A DNA stretch of 64,000 nucleotides, taken from assembly GCF_030269925.1 (NCBI RefSeq), contig NC_085135.1, forward strand, positions 10,292,753 to 10,356,752, in the 5' to 3' direction. The DNA is from Bombyx mori (Eukaryota > Arthropoda > Insecta > Lepidoptera > Bombycidae). Under the pieces are notes generated by a model. The model was given only the letters and a program-made list of their open reading frames with translations. It did not search any database and was not told where the DNA came from. Shown piece by piece: positions 19,883 through 31,200 of the stretch (positions within the stretch are counted from its first letter, which is position 1; the number at the start of each line of letters is the position of its first letter). A program made the position numbers and the translations under genes.

Positions 19883-20047
19883 TATAGAATGCTGGTGTCA
19901 GTTCCTTGTTCGACGAATGCCCTTATAATTACACTTAATACTAAATCTGAGTGTTGGGTGCACTTTCGTCTTTAAACCACGTTTGAGTTCCGATACTCCG
20001 CTTTTCACTTGATCACTTGCTGGTTCTTCTCTTTTTTTTTTTATTAT

Positions 20048-20575
20048 TTATTTGGCTCTGAAGGCCATGTTTCGGCGTAAATTTTGTTTTATTAGATCTT
20101 TGATGTGGGAGTTCAAAATGAAACGGCTGCGTGGTAATGAACAGTGTTGTAATGTAAAAAATAAAAAATATACTAATATAATAAAACGAAATGTTGCCAC
20201 TTTATGAACAATGAATGACAGCCTTGTCACTTTACCTATCAAAAGCTCTAGAGGAGAAGGTTTTGTCACTCGGTTCATAGTACAATTTATTGCTAATTGA
20301 ACGTCACCTAAATTGAACGTCACCTAAAGAGTCTTGCCACGACTTATTTATTATCATTAGTCTCGATTGTAGTTAAGATTGATTTTAAGACGGACATAAC
20401 ACGTTCTACCTAACCGTTAGCGCGAGACGAACCTGTCGCCAAATGATGTAAGTTTATGTTCTTACTCACACAAAAATCTCGAAATTCATTGCTAGCAAAA
20501 CATCTACCTTGATCGGCTATTATCCGGGTAGGGGCCCCAAAAAGAGCTACGCCTTTAGGAGGACATTGTTTTGAT
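20048..20575 (-). pseudogene. Gypsy-type integrase relic
   Basis: On the minus strand from 20560 the frame reads an integrase core fragment (FGAPTRIIADQGRC, HHLATGSSRANG, then TAG and VERV). A second piece at 20200-20300 reads AINCTMNRVTKPSPLELLIG, the usual downstream integrase segment. Stops, a frameshift and a tandem duplication of about 16 bases (20297-20327) show decay. Its source element is not otherwise visible. Confidence 0.75.
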
Positions 20576-21760
20576 TATTACTTAAATGATAAAATGTTGT
20601 TTTGATAAATATCACAAAATGTAGGGTAGACTCCGTAACGCCGCAGTATAAAATAGCGGTACGTGGACAGAGTCGTGGCATTCCGTGTCAGACAGTCATT
20701 CAGTCCGTATCGGACGGTCTGTCCGTCTCAGTCAGTGAGTCTCTGGCAGTCAGTCAGTCAGTCGGTCTGTCGGTATGTGGAACGAAACTGTCGGTTTACG
20801 TGTGTGTTGAGTTTCAATAATTATTATTCAAAAAGTTTTATTGACTAAACTGAGTTCAATCGAATACGAGTGATGACGGAAACTACCGCTTAGCCATCCC
20901 TGCCGCCGCGCCAACATCAGAAGCGGGATCAGGACTCTACTCTCACTGTACGTGACGTGTTCGAAGTACAGCGGAAAAACATGATGCAGATCAGAATACC
21001 AGTAACGGTATCTAAGATCACGGGTCAGAAATTCATCGAGAACAGACAGATGCCGATCCAAGTGCTTGGTGCGCTACGGTTGATATGTACCTCGATGAAC
21101 GTCTACTGGATGGTGCATAGCTCATTGTAGTCTTCAGTGGGGCCCTGAAAGGCGGTGCCTTATCATGTTGTCGCGGCTTTCACACGTAAGTGTCACATAG
21201 AGGCATTTGCGACTTATTTCTTGCTCGTTATGCGAAATTCTTGCTGCGACGCTTATCAATTTAAGCAATGGTAAGCCACAAAAGCGTGAATGCAGCATAC
21301 GCAAGTCGTGTAATAACGTTTGCTACCTCGATGGAAGATCTGAGCCACGAAGAAATCGTCACATCTTACGTTCTGGCTCATGTTGCCCAGTTGACTCTCG
21401 ACTTTATCACATGGCATTTACTAGCGGAAATACGACACGTAACAAGCTATTGCAAGAAATTAAGGCAAGTGCAAGTCTCAAGTGAAAGTTCGATCGCAAT
21501 AATGGATCTGCCATGACGAGTGGGTAGTTCCGACACGAATCGTCTTAAGCCAATGACTACTGCTAGAGCTATATGCCACTAGTGCAGTAAACCAGGACAT
21601 GAGACTGTGAATTGTCGCTGAAACTTTAGAATCTGCTAGATTTAATACCAATACACTAACGTTCGATGACTTCGTGCTCCAGCAAGCAAGTTTCCGTGGG
21701 GAAGAAAATTGACACATTTGAAGTTTTACTGTAAGCAGAACGGTTTTTTGAGGTTGCGAA
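20576..21760 (+). pseudogene. Decayed Gypsy-like LTR/leader and gag relic
   Basis: A TATA box (tataaaa at 20649) is followed by a stretch rich in CAGT repeats (20690-20775) and then a poorly conserved gag-like region. Around 21573-21615 the frame shows CSKPGHETVNC, the end of a zinc knuckle whose first part is broken by a stop. Segments 20905-20965 and 21510-21720 are closely similar to 55428-55475 and 55520-55765, so the two loci are relics of one family. No open frame survives. Confidence 0.6.
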
Positions 21761-22046
21761 ATTTTATTTAATTCTACGGTACTTCTGGTTCCTAAATTGT
21801 ATATCCGAACAAAAACAGTTTCACTGTAAAAAATTGCGCCAAGTCCACGTTTATAAAACTCATATCAATGGCATCTGCACTTTACAAAAAAAATAAGACT
21901 TCAATAACTTTCATTCTCTACAAAAAGATGTGAAATACAAAAAAATACCAAGAAACCGTCATAATGTCGAAAAAATTTTTCGTAAAAAAAATTATCGTAC
22001 TTGACGCACTTATTAGAAATTAACGCCATCTAGCGTATACGTGGCG
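21761..22046. other. AT-rich stretch without recognised feature
   Basis: I see no coding potential, inverted ends or known repeat here, only A- and T-runs. Confidence 0.4.
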
Positions 22047-22353
22047 CAGTGTGGAGAAATAAAATAATTTTAAAACACTAAGTAGTTCTCTCACTCGACG
22101 CTGCATGGCGTGACTGTGCGATCTTGTCTGTGGTTCGAAGGTGAGATTAGCACAGCACTATTAGGCAGAATCTTCGAGAACCGTCAGACTATTGCTATAA
22201 AAGGACAAGTCACTTTGTCCGAGTCCTTTTTCGATCAACATCTTTCGAGCTGCAGTGAAAGTTTTCTTACGCATTTACCTGAGTCAATTAAATAGTTCCT
22301 TGGTGTCTTGTATTAAACCAGGGTAAGTGTTTCATAATTTATTCTCCACACTG
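22047..22353. repeat. 307-bp element with inverted ends (MITE or solo-LTR candidate)
   Basis: The two ends are inverted copies: CAGTGTGGAGAA at 22047 and TTCTCCACACTG at 22342-22353. Weaker pairing continues inward for about 20 more bases. Inside are a TATA box (ctataaaagg near 22196) and a possible poly(A) signal (attaaa), which would suit an LTR of the AGT...ACT type. I found no matching target duplication, so it could also be a small DNA element. Confidence 0.45.
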
Positions 22354-23088
22354 TGTCCACAAACTATAACTAATTAGAATCTAACATCACTGTCTTATCG
22401 TGTAGGTCCTAATAACTGGTACATTATATGTACATCAGTTAGGGTGCGGAGAGTGACCTTTAGATCACCTTCGAGATCCCGCAGTACCTTTCTGCGTGGA
22501 CGCTGCCGGAAGCGAGGTGCTCTGGCTAAGCGATCCAAGAAAGAGTACTTGACTACGGTAGACCAAGAACACACCTGCTCGGATCCAGATCTAATTTCGT
22601 TGATAACTTTCTCGTGTGTTCGGTATACCTACCGACACACATGTAACATTGTACCTGACCGCTAATTTAATCTTTGTAAATTATTATAACAATTGTAACT
22701 GTGTTATTTGTATTGAATAAACACAAGTGTTTTAATGTAATTGTTTTTATTTATTGGCGTGATTCTCCCAGAGCGGTAAGTGGTGGCGCCCTGAGATCTT
22801 CCTCACAGAGTCTCCTGTTCACCGGTTGTCTACCGGTGGTGACGTGTCTAGAAGTGGTGCGACTCGGCCCCGTGTCTCTCGACCCATAGACCACCTTTTG
22901 AGGAGTGACGCGACTGGGCCTCATGTAACATCTGCATACCAGAGACACCCTTAGACACAGACACGTTTTAAGAATTGGCGCCCAACGTGGGGCCAATAAA
23001 ATTTTTAGTGTGTAGGTAGTTTTGAAAATTTTCTCGTTCGTGTTTCTTGTTTGTGCATTTTAATAATTTTGTAAATTGTGTGTGTTCT
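22354..23088 (+). other. LTR end, primer site and leader of a plus-strand LTR element
   Basis: There is no gene here. AATAAA occurs near 22716 and a primer-binding site at 22976-22993, so the sequence before it is probably LTR R/U5 and that after it leader. The LTR start cannot be fixed because no second LTR is visible. The leader stops at the mag-like insertion at 23089; gag of what appears to be the same host resumes at 27543. Confidence 0.5.
22976..22993 (+). other. Primer-binding site, tRNA-Lys type
   Basis: TGGCGCCCAACGTGGGGC is an exact complement of the 3' end of tRNA-Lys(CUU) as I recall it. It marks the 5' start of a plus-strand LTR element. Confidence 0.75.
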
Positions 23089-23163
23089 TGTTGTGTAGCG
23101 CGTATGGGGACAAGTGATACTCAAGACGGCCAGTGACACACTAACATTTTTTCAAACATAACA
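23089..23163 (-). repeat. mag-type 3' LTR
   Basis: This 75-bp repeat matches 27467-27542 except for a short T-run difference. The polypurine tract aagggaggaaa (minus strand, 23164-23174) lies directly inside it. Confidence 0.9.
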
Positions 23164-23260
23164 TTTCCTCCCTTAACAATTCAAGACGTATAGGTAACAA
23201 TAAACTAAACTAAACTAAAACTAATACATAATAACTAAACAATTACATCCTATAACAATT

Positions 23261-26200
23261 TTAGTAAAACTGTCTATAATTAACTTTAGGACGGTTACGT
23301 TTAGGAAACCTGGGCTCCCTAATATTTTGAGGCTCCAAGCTCGCCTCCTCAGCCTCGAAGAACAGATCTCCCTCTACATACTCTTCAGACTGTGCGGGTC
23401 GACGCACTCCTCGCGTGACAGTCACGTGGCTCGGTTCCGGCGACTCCCGATTCGGCTGATAGTCACATGCACAAGAGAGCGCTGTACGGCGGCTCTCCTC
23501 ATTCCCCTCCTCACTCGCACTCTCTCCGTCGTGTGTGTGAAGTTCGATCCCGCTACTATCTTCACAAGGCGACGACATCGACTCCGGCGCCGGACTAGCA
23601 GAGGTTGGAGAAATCGAACTGCCCAAGTCAAAATCCCAGGGTTGAGTGGCACCATGCTTAGTTTTGCATGAAAAGAGCTGCTCAGAGTGCCTCTTCAACT
23701 GTATTGAAGATTTAAAGTCTTTTACAATGTATACGTTTTTACCGATTCTCTTTACTATCACACCTTTACACCACGTATATTTATTATTACCAAGATATTT
23801 TTTGTACATAATTACTTGACCTTGCTCGAAATTTCTAACTTCCCCTCCTTTTGTTTTACTTTGCGTACACTGTTTAGTTGCAACATAATCAGTTAATGAA
23901 GCAGATGAAGGTTCATTAAATCTAAGCGTGATCTTAATTTGCGACCAAACACTAACTGTGCCGGAGACATTCCTGTTGTCGAGTGAATTGAGTTTCTATA
24001 ATCGAAAACGTATTTGTATAGTCGCAGTTTATTTTCCCTAGCATTTGTACTACTCAACAAACAAGATTTGATTCCCTTTTTTGCAATTTTCACATAAGCT
24101 TCGGCTTGCCCGTTGCTTGCCGGATGGTATGCTGGCGAAGTTATGTGAGATATACCGTTTAGTGTACAAAAACTAAGAAACTCCTGAGAACAAAAATTAG
24201 TACCGTTATCCGTAACTACCGTATGAGGTAGTCCGTATCTGGACATGTACTCATACATTCTTTAAATGACTGCACTAGTAGTTGTGGAAGCCATCTCGTA
24301 CACCTCAAGCCACTTGGAGTACGCGTCTACTAGGACGAGGTACATCCGACCATTCAGTGGACCTAGAAAGTCTAGGTGTACACTGTAAAAGGGTTGCGGG
24401 GGGTATTCCCACGGGCACACCGGAGTGCGCGGCGGAGTCGGTCGTAGCTGCATACACACTTCACATGAGCTAATCATATTTTCTAGGGCGTCGTCTAAGC
24501 CTGGAAACCAACATCGAGATCGAGCTTCAGCCTTTGTTTTAACTATGCCCATGTGTGAGGTATGTAACTCTGTTAAAACGCGGTGACGCAAACTCCCGGG
24601 TATCACCACTTTATGACCCCTCATAACGCAACCATTTTCAACGGACAGTTGCAATCTACATAAGTAGTAAGGCTTAATTTCTGCGCTAATAATTTTTTTA
24701 GGCCACCCCTTTTCAATATACTTAATGACTTCACGTAATATGCTATCATTGCCAGTTGCGTTACGTAATTCAGTCACCGAAATCGGGAGTGCGCCTTGCA
24801 CTACGAAGCAAACATAGGAGGCGCCGTCGAACACATCGACATCGACCGCTCCCGCTCCGCGCCTGGTCCCCCCGCCTCGACCACCGCACGCGCCCGCGCC
24901 GGCCGGTAGACTCGCACGAGACAGATAGTCCGCACTATTATTTGCACTCTTCACGTACTCGATTACATAATTATAACCACTAAGAAAAATTGCATATCTT
25001 TGAAGTCTGTTTGCCGAGACTTCTGGGATGCCTCGTTGTGGGCCAAATATCGAGAGAAGCGGTTTGTGGTCCGTCCTTAGTATAAATGGATTTGACCTGC
25101 CGTACAAATATTGATGAAATCGACGAACACCGAATATAATCGCAGTTGCTTCCTTTTGGATTTGTGAGTACCTTTTCTCGGCGTCGTTAAGCGTGCGCGA
25201 AGCGAAAGAGATAGGTTTTTCTTGGCCATCGGAACTCACCTGTGATAGGATAGCACCTAATCCATTGGGTGACGCGTCTACAGTTAGAATTATAGTTGCA
25301 TTATGATTAAAATGGGCCAATACATTATCGGATGCTAACAATTTCTTTATTTCATTAAACGCCTTATCGTGTAACTTAGACCAACGCCACTTTGTTTCTT
25401 TTTTTAAAAGTTCGTACAATGGCCCGAGAATACAAGATGCATTCGGTACAAAATTCCTATAATAATTAACTAAGCCTAAGAAAGATCGCAGTTGGCTAAC
25501 ATTCGTAGGCGCCGGGGCCTTTAATATTGCTTCCACTTTATCGGGTGATTTCCTTAGCCCCTCTTTATTAATGGTAGACCCTAAATAATTAATCTAATCT
25601 TGAAAGAACTGACATTTAGACTTCTGTAAAACAAATCCTGCGTCTTGCAACCGTTGTAGGACCTGATGCAGTCTCTCAAGATGTTCAGAGTCATTGCGAC
25701 CCGTTATAAGCACATCGTCCAATAAACACAGCGTGCCGTCCAGGCCCGCTAGCACTGTATCCATGGCTCGCTGGAAAATTGATGGCCCACTAGCTAACCC
25801 GAACACCAAACGCGTATACGCGAAGATCCCTTTATGCGTATTGATACAAGTTAATTTTTGGGATTCTTCATCCAGACAAAACTGTCCGTAGGCCATAGAC
25901 AAATCTAATTTACTAAATTTCTGGCCTCCGTATAATTTAGAAAACAACTCGTTTACGGTAGGCAACGGATACTGTTCTACAACTAACTGCTTGTTTATAG
26001 TAACAGAGTAGTCCGCGCAGATACGGACCGAACCGTCACGTTTCAGTACTGGGACTATTGGTGACGCGTAGTCGGAATGCTCGACTGGTCGGAGTACTCC
26101 CAGTCCCACCAAACGGTTTATCTCTTTTTCTACTTTTTCACGCAGAGCAAATGCGACCGGTCGTGGTTTAAAAAATATAGGATGAGCACTTTCTTTCAAT

Positions 26201-26451
26201 CTCAAATTAACTTTATATTTGTTAAATTGACCTAGCTTGTCCGAGAACACAGCGGGATATTGTTCCTGAATTAATTTCAACGTGTCTCGGGTAGTGGCAC
26301 ATTTATATACGGGCGTTAGCTGCAGTTGAAATTGCGCGATGAAGTCGCGGCCCAGTAAAGGCGGTCCAGCGCACCGTCGCGCGCCACGTACACGTCGAGC
26401 TGGCGCGCGCGACCCCGCCACTCCACTAACAACTGAGCGCGACCGGCGCAA
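23261..26451 (-). pseudogene. mag-type pol (reverse transcriptase, RNase H, integrase)
   Basis: From right to left: the end of protease (GPPLLGRDFI, 26360); reverse transcriptase (VRICADYS, DLSMAYGQF, catalytic LLDD near 25716); an in-frame TAG at 25594-25596; RNase H (ILTVDASPNGLGAIL near 25290, TDHKPL near 25070); and integrase (zinc site ending CEVCMQL near 24450, HLDFLGPL, VTDNGTNF near 24215, NGQAE). A TAA interrupts the integrase at 24262-24264 and a frameshift follows near 23940. The tail 23261-23809 is the usual acidic C-terminus ending NYRQFY. It is in a different frame from gag; in this copy a one-base change near 26365 or a programmed shift would join them. Confidence 0.9.
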
Positions 26452-27428
26452 CCTAACACGTCTCCCGAGTAACTTAATAACTTCTTATTTGTGCTTAATA
26501 AGGGAATGTTTTTAAAATGTTGGTTATATGTATCTACGGACATAACGGTAACAGCTGACCCACTATCAATCTCAAAGTTCATTCTGATACCATTGACACA
26601 CACGGCTTCGATTAATGGTTCATCTCGCAAAGATCGAATGTTATAAATTTTACCGTCGTCATCGTCACCTTCATCGTTCTCCTCCGTTACAACATAATTG
26701 ACTCTTTTGCACATTCTACGCAAATGCCCTTTTTCGTTGAATTTCCTACATGTGTAACTCGCAAAACGACACTCCGCGGCTTTGTGATTCGAATAACCAC
26801 ACACGGAACACTTCACTTTTGCGCTTTGAGGTACACTAGTCGGAGAACGTTTGCCTATTTTGTACAGCTCTGTAACGACAGCCTCAGTAGCAGCGCTTGC
26901 AGCAGCAGACGAGCGGGTGCTGCGCAAGCTCTCGGTCAACTCCACAGCCCTGGCGAAGGTCAGCCGGGCCAGCTCCTGCACGTACATTTTTTCTTTTTCC
27001 ACGCCCGGCAGCATACCCATAATGAATCGATCTCTTAATGCCTCTTCTACATTGCTGAAGTCACATTGAGCAGTGAGACCTCGTAACCTCGCAGCCCACT
27101 GTGATGGTGACTCCTGGGGTAGTTGTGTGGCGGCATAAAAATGATGACGCTCGCCAAAACCCACTGATTTTGGAGTGAAATGGTTGTCCAAAGCACTTAC
27201 TATATCTTCGTATGGTACTTCTTGAACTTCTTTAGGCAACACGAGATCAGCTGTCAGTTTGTAGGTAGATTCGCCGAGTGTGCTAAGCAATATGGCCCGT
27301 CTTTTGACTCCTGCTGGATCTTTCACTGCGTTAATATCGTTCGCAATGAACCACTGTGTGAGTCTGCATCTCCAAGTCTTCCAAGTTTGCGTATTATGGT
27401 CGAAATTACTTAAATTTCCGAAAGACAT
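26316..27428 (-). CDS. mag-type gag and start of protease
   Basis: The start ATG at 27428 (MSFGNLSNFDHNTQTW) lies 27 bases inside the primer site. The capsid region is followed by two zinc knuckles near residues 205-240: CSVCGYSNHKAAEC is normal, while the second reads CRKFNEKGHLRRMC with Phe in place of its second Cys. Protease begins with FEIDSGSAVTVMS near residue 288. The frame closes at 26316, while the conserved GPPLLGRDFI continues in the other frame. So gag-protease is intact up to a one-base shift near 26365. Confidence 0.85.
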   Translation of the reverse strand: MSFGNLSNFDHNTQTWKTWRCRLTQWFIANDINAVKDPAGVKRRAILLSTLGESTYKLTADLVLPKEVQEVPYEDIVSALDNHFTPKSVGFGERHHFYAATQLPQESPSQWAARLRGLTAQCDFSNVEEALRDRFIMGMLPGVEKEKMYVQELARLTFARAVELTESLRSTRSSAAASAATEAVVTELYKIGKRSPTSVPQSAKVKCSVCGYSNHKAAECRFASYTCRKFNEKGHLRRMCKRVNYVVTEENDEGDDDDGKIYNIRSLRDEPLIEAVCVNGIRMNFEIDSGSAVTVMSVDTYNQHFKNIPLLSTNKKLLSYSGDVLGCAGRAQLLVEWRGRARQLDVYVARDGALDRLYWAATSSRNFNCS

Positions 27429-27454
27429 TTTTTATATTTTTTTTAGTGTGGGTA

Positions 27455-27465
27455 CCTCGTCGCCA
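27455..27465 (-). other. Primer-binding site, tRNA-Ser type
   Basis: The minus strand reads TGGCGACGAGG one base inside the 5' LTR. This complements the 3' end of tRNA-Ser(GCU) as I recall it. Confidence 0.75.
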
Positions 27466-27466
27466 A

Positions 27467-27542
27467 TGTTGTGTAGCGCGTATGGGGACAAGTGATACTC
27501 AAGACGGCCAGTGACACACTAACATTTATTTCAAACATAACA
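27467..27542 (-). repeat. mag-type 5' LTR
   Basis: A 76-bp repeat, partner of 23089-23163, next to GTTCT at 27543-27547. Confidence 0.9.
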
Positions 27543-27745
27543 GTTCTCAATTTAAAAATGAGTCAATTGTCGCGTATTTATCTGTAATGCAACAGATGTT
27601 TTCTAGACTTAATCGTGACGTCTCAGAAGAACAAAAATTAGAAATTTTGCTTCATAACATTCGACCTGAATACATCAAAGACCTTGCAATGATAGATATC
27701 ACTACGATATCTCAATTAAAATTACTCCTTAAGAGATTAGAGTTT
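27543..27745 (+). pseudogene. Gag fragment of the host LTR element
   Basis: The plus frame (MQQMFSRLNRDVSEEQKLE, HNIRPEYIKDL) is the middle of a Gypsy-type gag. It starts at the mag duplication and ends where the minus-strand CR1-type tail begins. The zinc-knuckle part of what is probably the same gag is at 41266-41480. The start of gag is missing, so some sequence was lost before or with the mag insertion. Confidence 0.7.
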
Positions 27746-27768
27746 ATTTATTTATTTATTTATTTAGA
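27746..27768 (-). repeat. (TAAA)n 3' tail of the CR1/Jockey-type element
   Basis: About five TTTA units on the plus strand. Short tandem repeats instead of plain poly(A) are usual at the 3' ends of CR1- and L2-like elements. Confidence 0.7.
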
Positions 27769-28113
27769 CACACCAACAGCAATACACACAAAACATTCAA
27801 GCTTAAAATTAACATGTATAAAATTAAGTACTAGTATGTAAGCCAGTTACAGGCATGTACAGCAATCTCCTATAACACACTATGACATGTTACAGCAATA
27901 TTTGAAAACAACACGAAAACAAGAGCTAACCACACACACTACTAACTTTACAGATTACTAAATAAGAAATAATGCACATATTTATATAGTAAAAAATTAT
28001 AAACAAAAATTATAAAACTATAAAAAATTTAAAAATTTAAAAAGTCGAGCGCGCCAATGCAAAAAATATAAGTACACAGAACAGACTGCGCAATGTAATC
28101 AGAATGACATTCT

Positions 28114-28223
28114 TAATAAAATGGCGGTTGAGGATAGACTGACTATTTATTGTCAAAGTTATATACAGACAGATGATGACAGATGGCGCTAGTAATCATT
28201 TACATTTTGTTACAATATTAACA
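28114..28223 (-). repeat. Copia 3' LTR (110 bp)
   Basis: Identical to 32314-32423. On the minus strand it begins TGTTAATATTG and contains TATATAA and AATAAA. The polypurine tract aagcggagg (28224-28232) lies inside it and the duplication ATTCT (28109-28113) outside. Confidence 0.93.
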
Positions 28224-28239
28224 CCTCCGCTTAACAAAA

Positions 28240-31200
28240 TCATAAATACTTCGTAACAGGTAATATACCAAGCTTTTTTGTGAAATATTTATGCTTTAAA
28301 GACCCCAAACTTTTTGTAAAAATATCTGCTGGCATTTCAGCAGTTTCTAAATAATCAACTTTAATAAACTTGTTTGCAACTACTTCTCTCAGAAAATGGT
28401 ATCTTATGTCTATATGTTTAGATCTTCTATGGTATACTGGGTTCAAAATAAGTTTTTGTGCGCTTTGGCAATCATTATATAATGTAATTGTTTCTGAATT
28501 TCCTAAAATTTCAAACAATAATCTTTTTAAATAGATAGCCTCTTTACTGGCTTCTGACATGGAAATATACTCTGCTTCTGTTGAGGACAGAGCTACATTT
28601 CTCTGTTTCCTACATTCAAAAGAAATAACTGTACCAGACAATTTAAAACAAAAACCAGAAAAAGATTTTCTATCATTTGAATCTGAACCCCAATCTGCAT
28701 CAACATATCCTTCTATATAAGAATTATCCTTAGAAAAAACAAGACCATAATTTTTAGTACCTTTTAAATACTTTAAAATTCTTTTTAAATGTTTCCAATG
28801 AGTTTCATTATATGAATTATTAAACTGGCTCAAATAACATACACTGTAAGCTATGTCTGGTCTGGTTAATACAGCTAAATACATTAAGTTACCTATCAAT
28901 TGTCTATATGGAATATTTTTATTACATAAACTATTCTCAGATTTTTCCAATCTTAAATTTATCTCCATAGGAGTTTCTATAGTTTTACAATGTGACATGT
29001 TAAACTTTTTTAACAAGCTTTCTATATACTGTTCTTGGTCAACAGTTATAACATTTTTATACATATTCACTCTTAAGCCTAAACATTGCTTTATTTGACC
29101 CAAATCTTTAATTTTAAATTTACTACTCAAATCTTGTATTAACTGATTAGTTGCAATTTTACAGTTAGAAAAAACAAAAAAATCATCAACAAACAATGCT
29201 ATTATAACTTTAGCATTTCCTTCAGACTTCGTAAACAAACACGGTTCATACTTAGATTTTAAATATCCTAAAGACTCTAAGTAATCATTAACTCTCTGAT
29301 ACCAAGCACGAGATGATTGCTTAAGTCCATAGATGGCACGTTTAAGCTTTAATACTTTGTCATCATTATCATTACAATCTCTATAAAGGACAGGTTTTTG
29401 CATATACACAGATTCATTCAAAAAACCATTTAGAAAGGCTGTAGTGACATCAAGATGACGTATATCTAAACCTAGTTTTACTGCTATAGAAAATAACAAT
29501 CTTAATGTAGTATAACGTAGCACAGGTGAAAAAGTTTCATGATAATCTATGCCAGCTTTCTGTGAAAAGCCTTTTGCCACTAATCTAGCACGATAACGCA
29601 CATTACCGACACTATCATACTTCTTTTTAAATACCCATTTGCACTGCACTACTGTAGAGTCACGAGGCTTATCCACAAGTTCCCATGCATCATTTTTCTT
29701 AAATGATTCTAATTCCTCCTCCATGCTTGATCTCCAAAACTTACTTTCAGGTCCATTTAAAGCTTCCTTGAGTGAAATATCCATTATATTTTGATCATCT
29801 GATTCTGCAATACATAAGTGGCTATAGCTAAATCTATCAGGTATTTTTCTCACTCGCTTGTTTGGAATATCCTGATTCAAGTCTAATAATGAAGGTTCTG
29901 GTTCTGATGCTGTTTCAGAAAAACTGTCATATGAGTCACTTACTGAAGAAGCTTCTGGAATATATGTGATATCATTATCGTCACATTCAGTGTCTGTACT
30001 TTCTGTAGTTCTACTTTCGTCTCCTTCTCTCTGTTCCTCCGCTGGAGCCTTGCACTCAATAGGAATTTCCATTGTATTTTCGGTTTTTTCCATTATTATA
30101 ATGTCTCTGCTAGTTGTGACAGAGTTATTTTCTGGGTTATAAACCCTATAGCCTTTTACATTGTCTGCATAGCCTACCAAAATAAGTTCTTTAGCCTTCA
30201 TATCCCATTTTAAGCGCTTTTCTTTTGGTATGTGCATCATAACCTTACTTCCAAAAATACGTACATGACTTAAGTCAGGTTTTTTCTTTGTCCAGGCTTC
30301 ATATGGAGTCATGTTGTTTAATCCAGTAACAACTGATCGATTCCTTAAGTATACAGAGGTATTTATGGCTTCTGCCCAAAACTTTTTATGTAAACCAGCA
30401 TCAAAAATTAGACATCTAGCCTTTTCAACTAATGACCTATTCATCCTTTCACACACACCATTTTGCTGTGGTGTGTAAGCATTACTTTTCTGGTGAATTA
30501 TTCCGTGTTGTTTTAGATATCTTTCAAAGTCTTGACTGCAGTACTCACCGCCATTGTCTGTTCTTAGAATTTTAATTTTCCGATCTGTCTGTTTTTCTAC
30601 AAGTGACTGGAATTCTTTGAAAAACTTAAATACCTCTGACTTTGTTTTCATGAAGTATACAAAAACCATTCTGCTGTAGTCATCCACAAATAAGACATAG
30701 TATCTGGAACCTCCAATGGACACATTTTCCATCGGACCACACACATCTGAGTGTATCAATTCTAAAATATCTTGGGTATTAGTTGAACTAGGCTGAAAAG
30801 GTAGTCTAGCCTGCTTCCCCTTACAGCAAACAGTACACTTAGATTTGTCAACATCAGCTTTATTTGTGTATGAAATTCCTGTCGTAGCTCCATTCTTCAT
30901 TTTGTTCAAGCTGGTACTGTTGATATGCCCTAATCGTCGATGCCAAGTTTCACTCGACACTTTAGCTGTGGCTGCGAATAACTGTTCTGATTTCTTAGTA
31001 TATAATCTGTACACACCATCTACTAATTCTGCCTTTCCAACTAGAGTTCTCTGTTGATTGTAAATATAGCAAAATTTCTCTTTAAAGATTACCTTATTGC
31101 CATTCTCAATTAACTGACTCACTGAAAGCAAGTTTGTTGTTAAACTCGGTATGCACAATACATTTGAAACTGTGATGTCATATTCTACACCATTCACAAC

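Larger units (their letters stand above)
23089..27542 (-). mobile_element. Ty3/Gypsy element of the mag type, complete but disabled
   Basis: Very short LTRs (23089-23163, 75 bp; 27467-27542, 76 bp) begin TGTTGTG and end ATAACA. They are flanked by the duplication GTTCT (23084-23088 and 27543-27547). The 4.45-kb length and LTR size match what I recall of the silkworm mag element (77-bp LTRs). A tRNA-Ser-type primer site and a polypurine tract are present. Gag-protease and pol are all there but carry two stops and two frameshifts. Confidence 0.93.

Noticed and set aside
20690..20775. CAGT repeats as a CRISPR-like or regulatory array
   Set aside because: Simple short tandem repeat downstream of a TATA box in an LTR-like region of a eukaryote; no spacers.
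22354..22665. Short plus-strand frames around 22444 as a gene
   Set aside because: No motif, and the stretch reads better as LTR/leader sequence ahead of the tRNA-Lys primer site.
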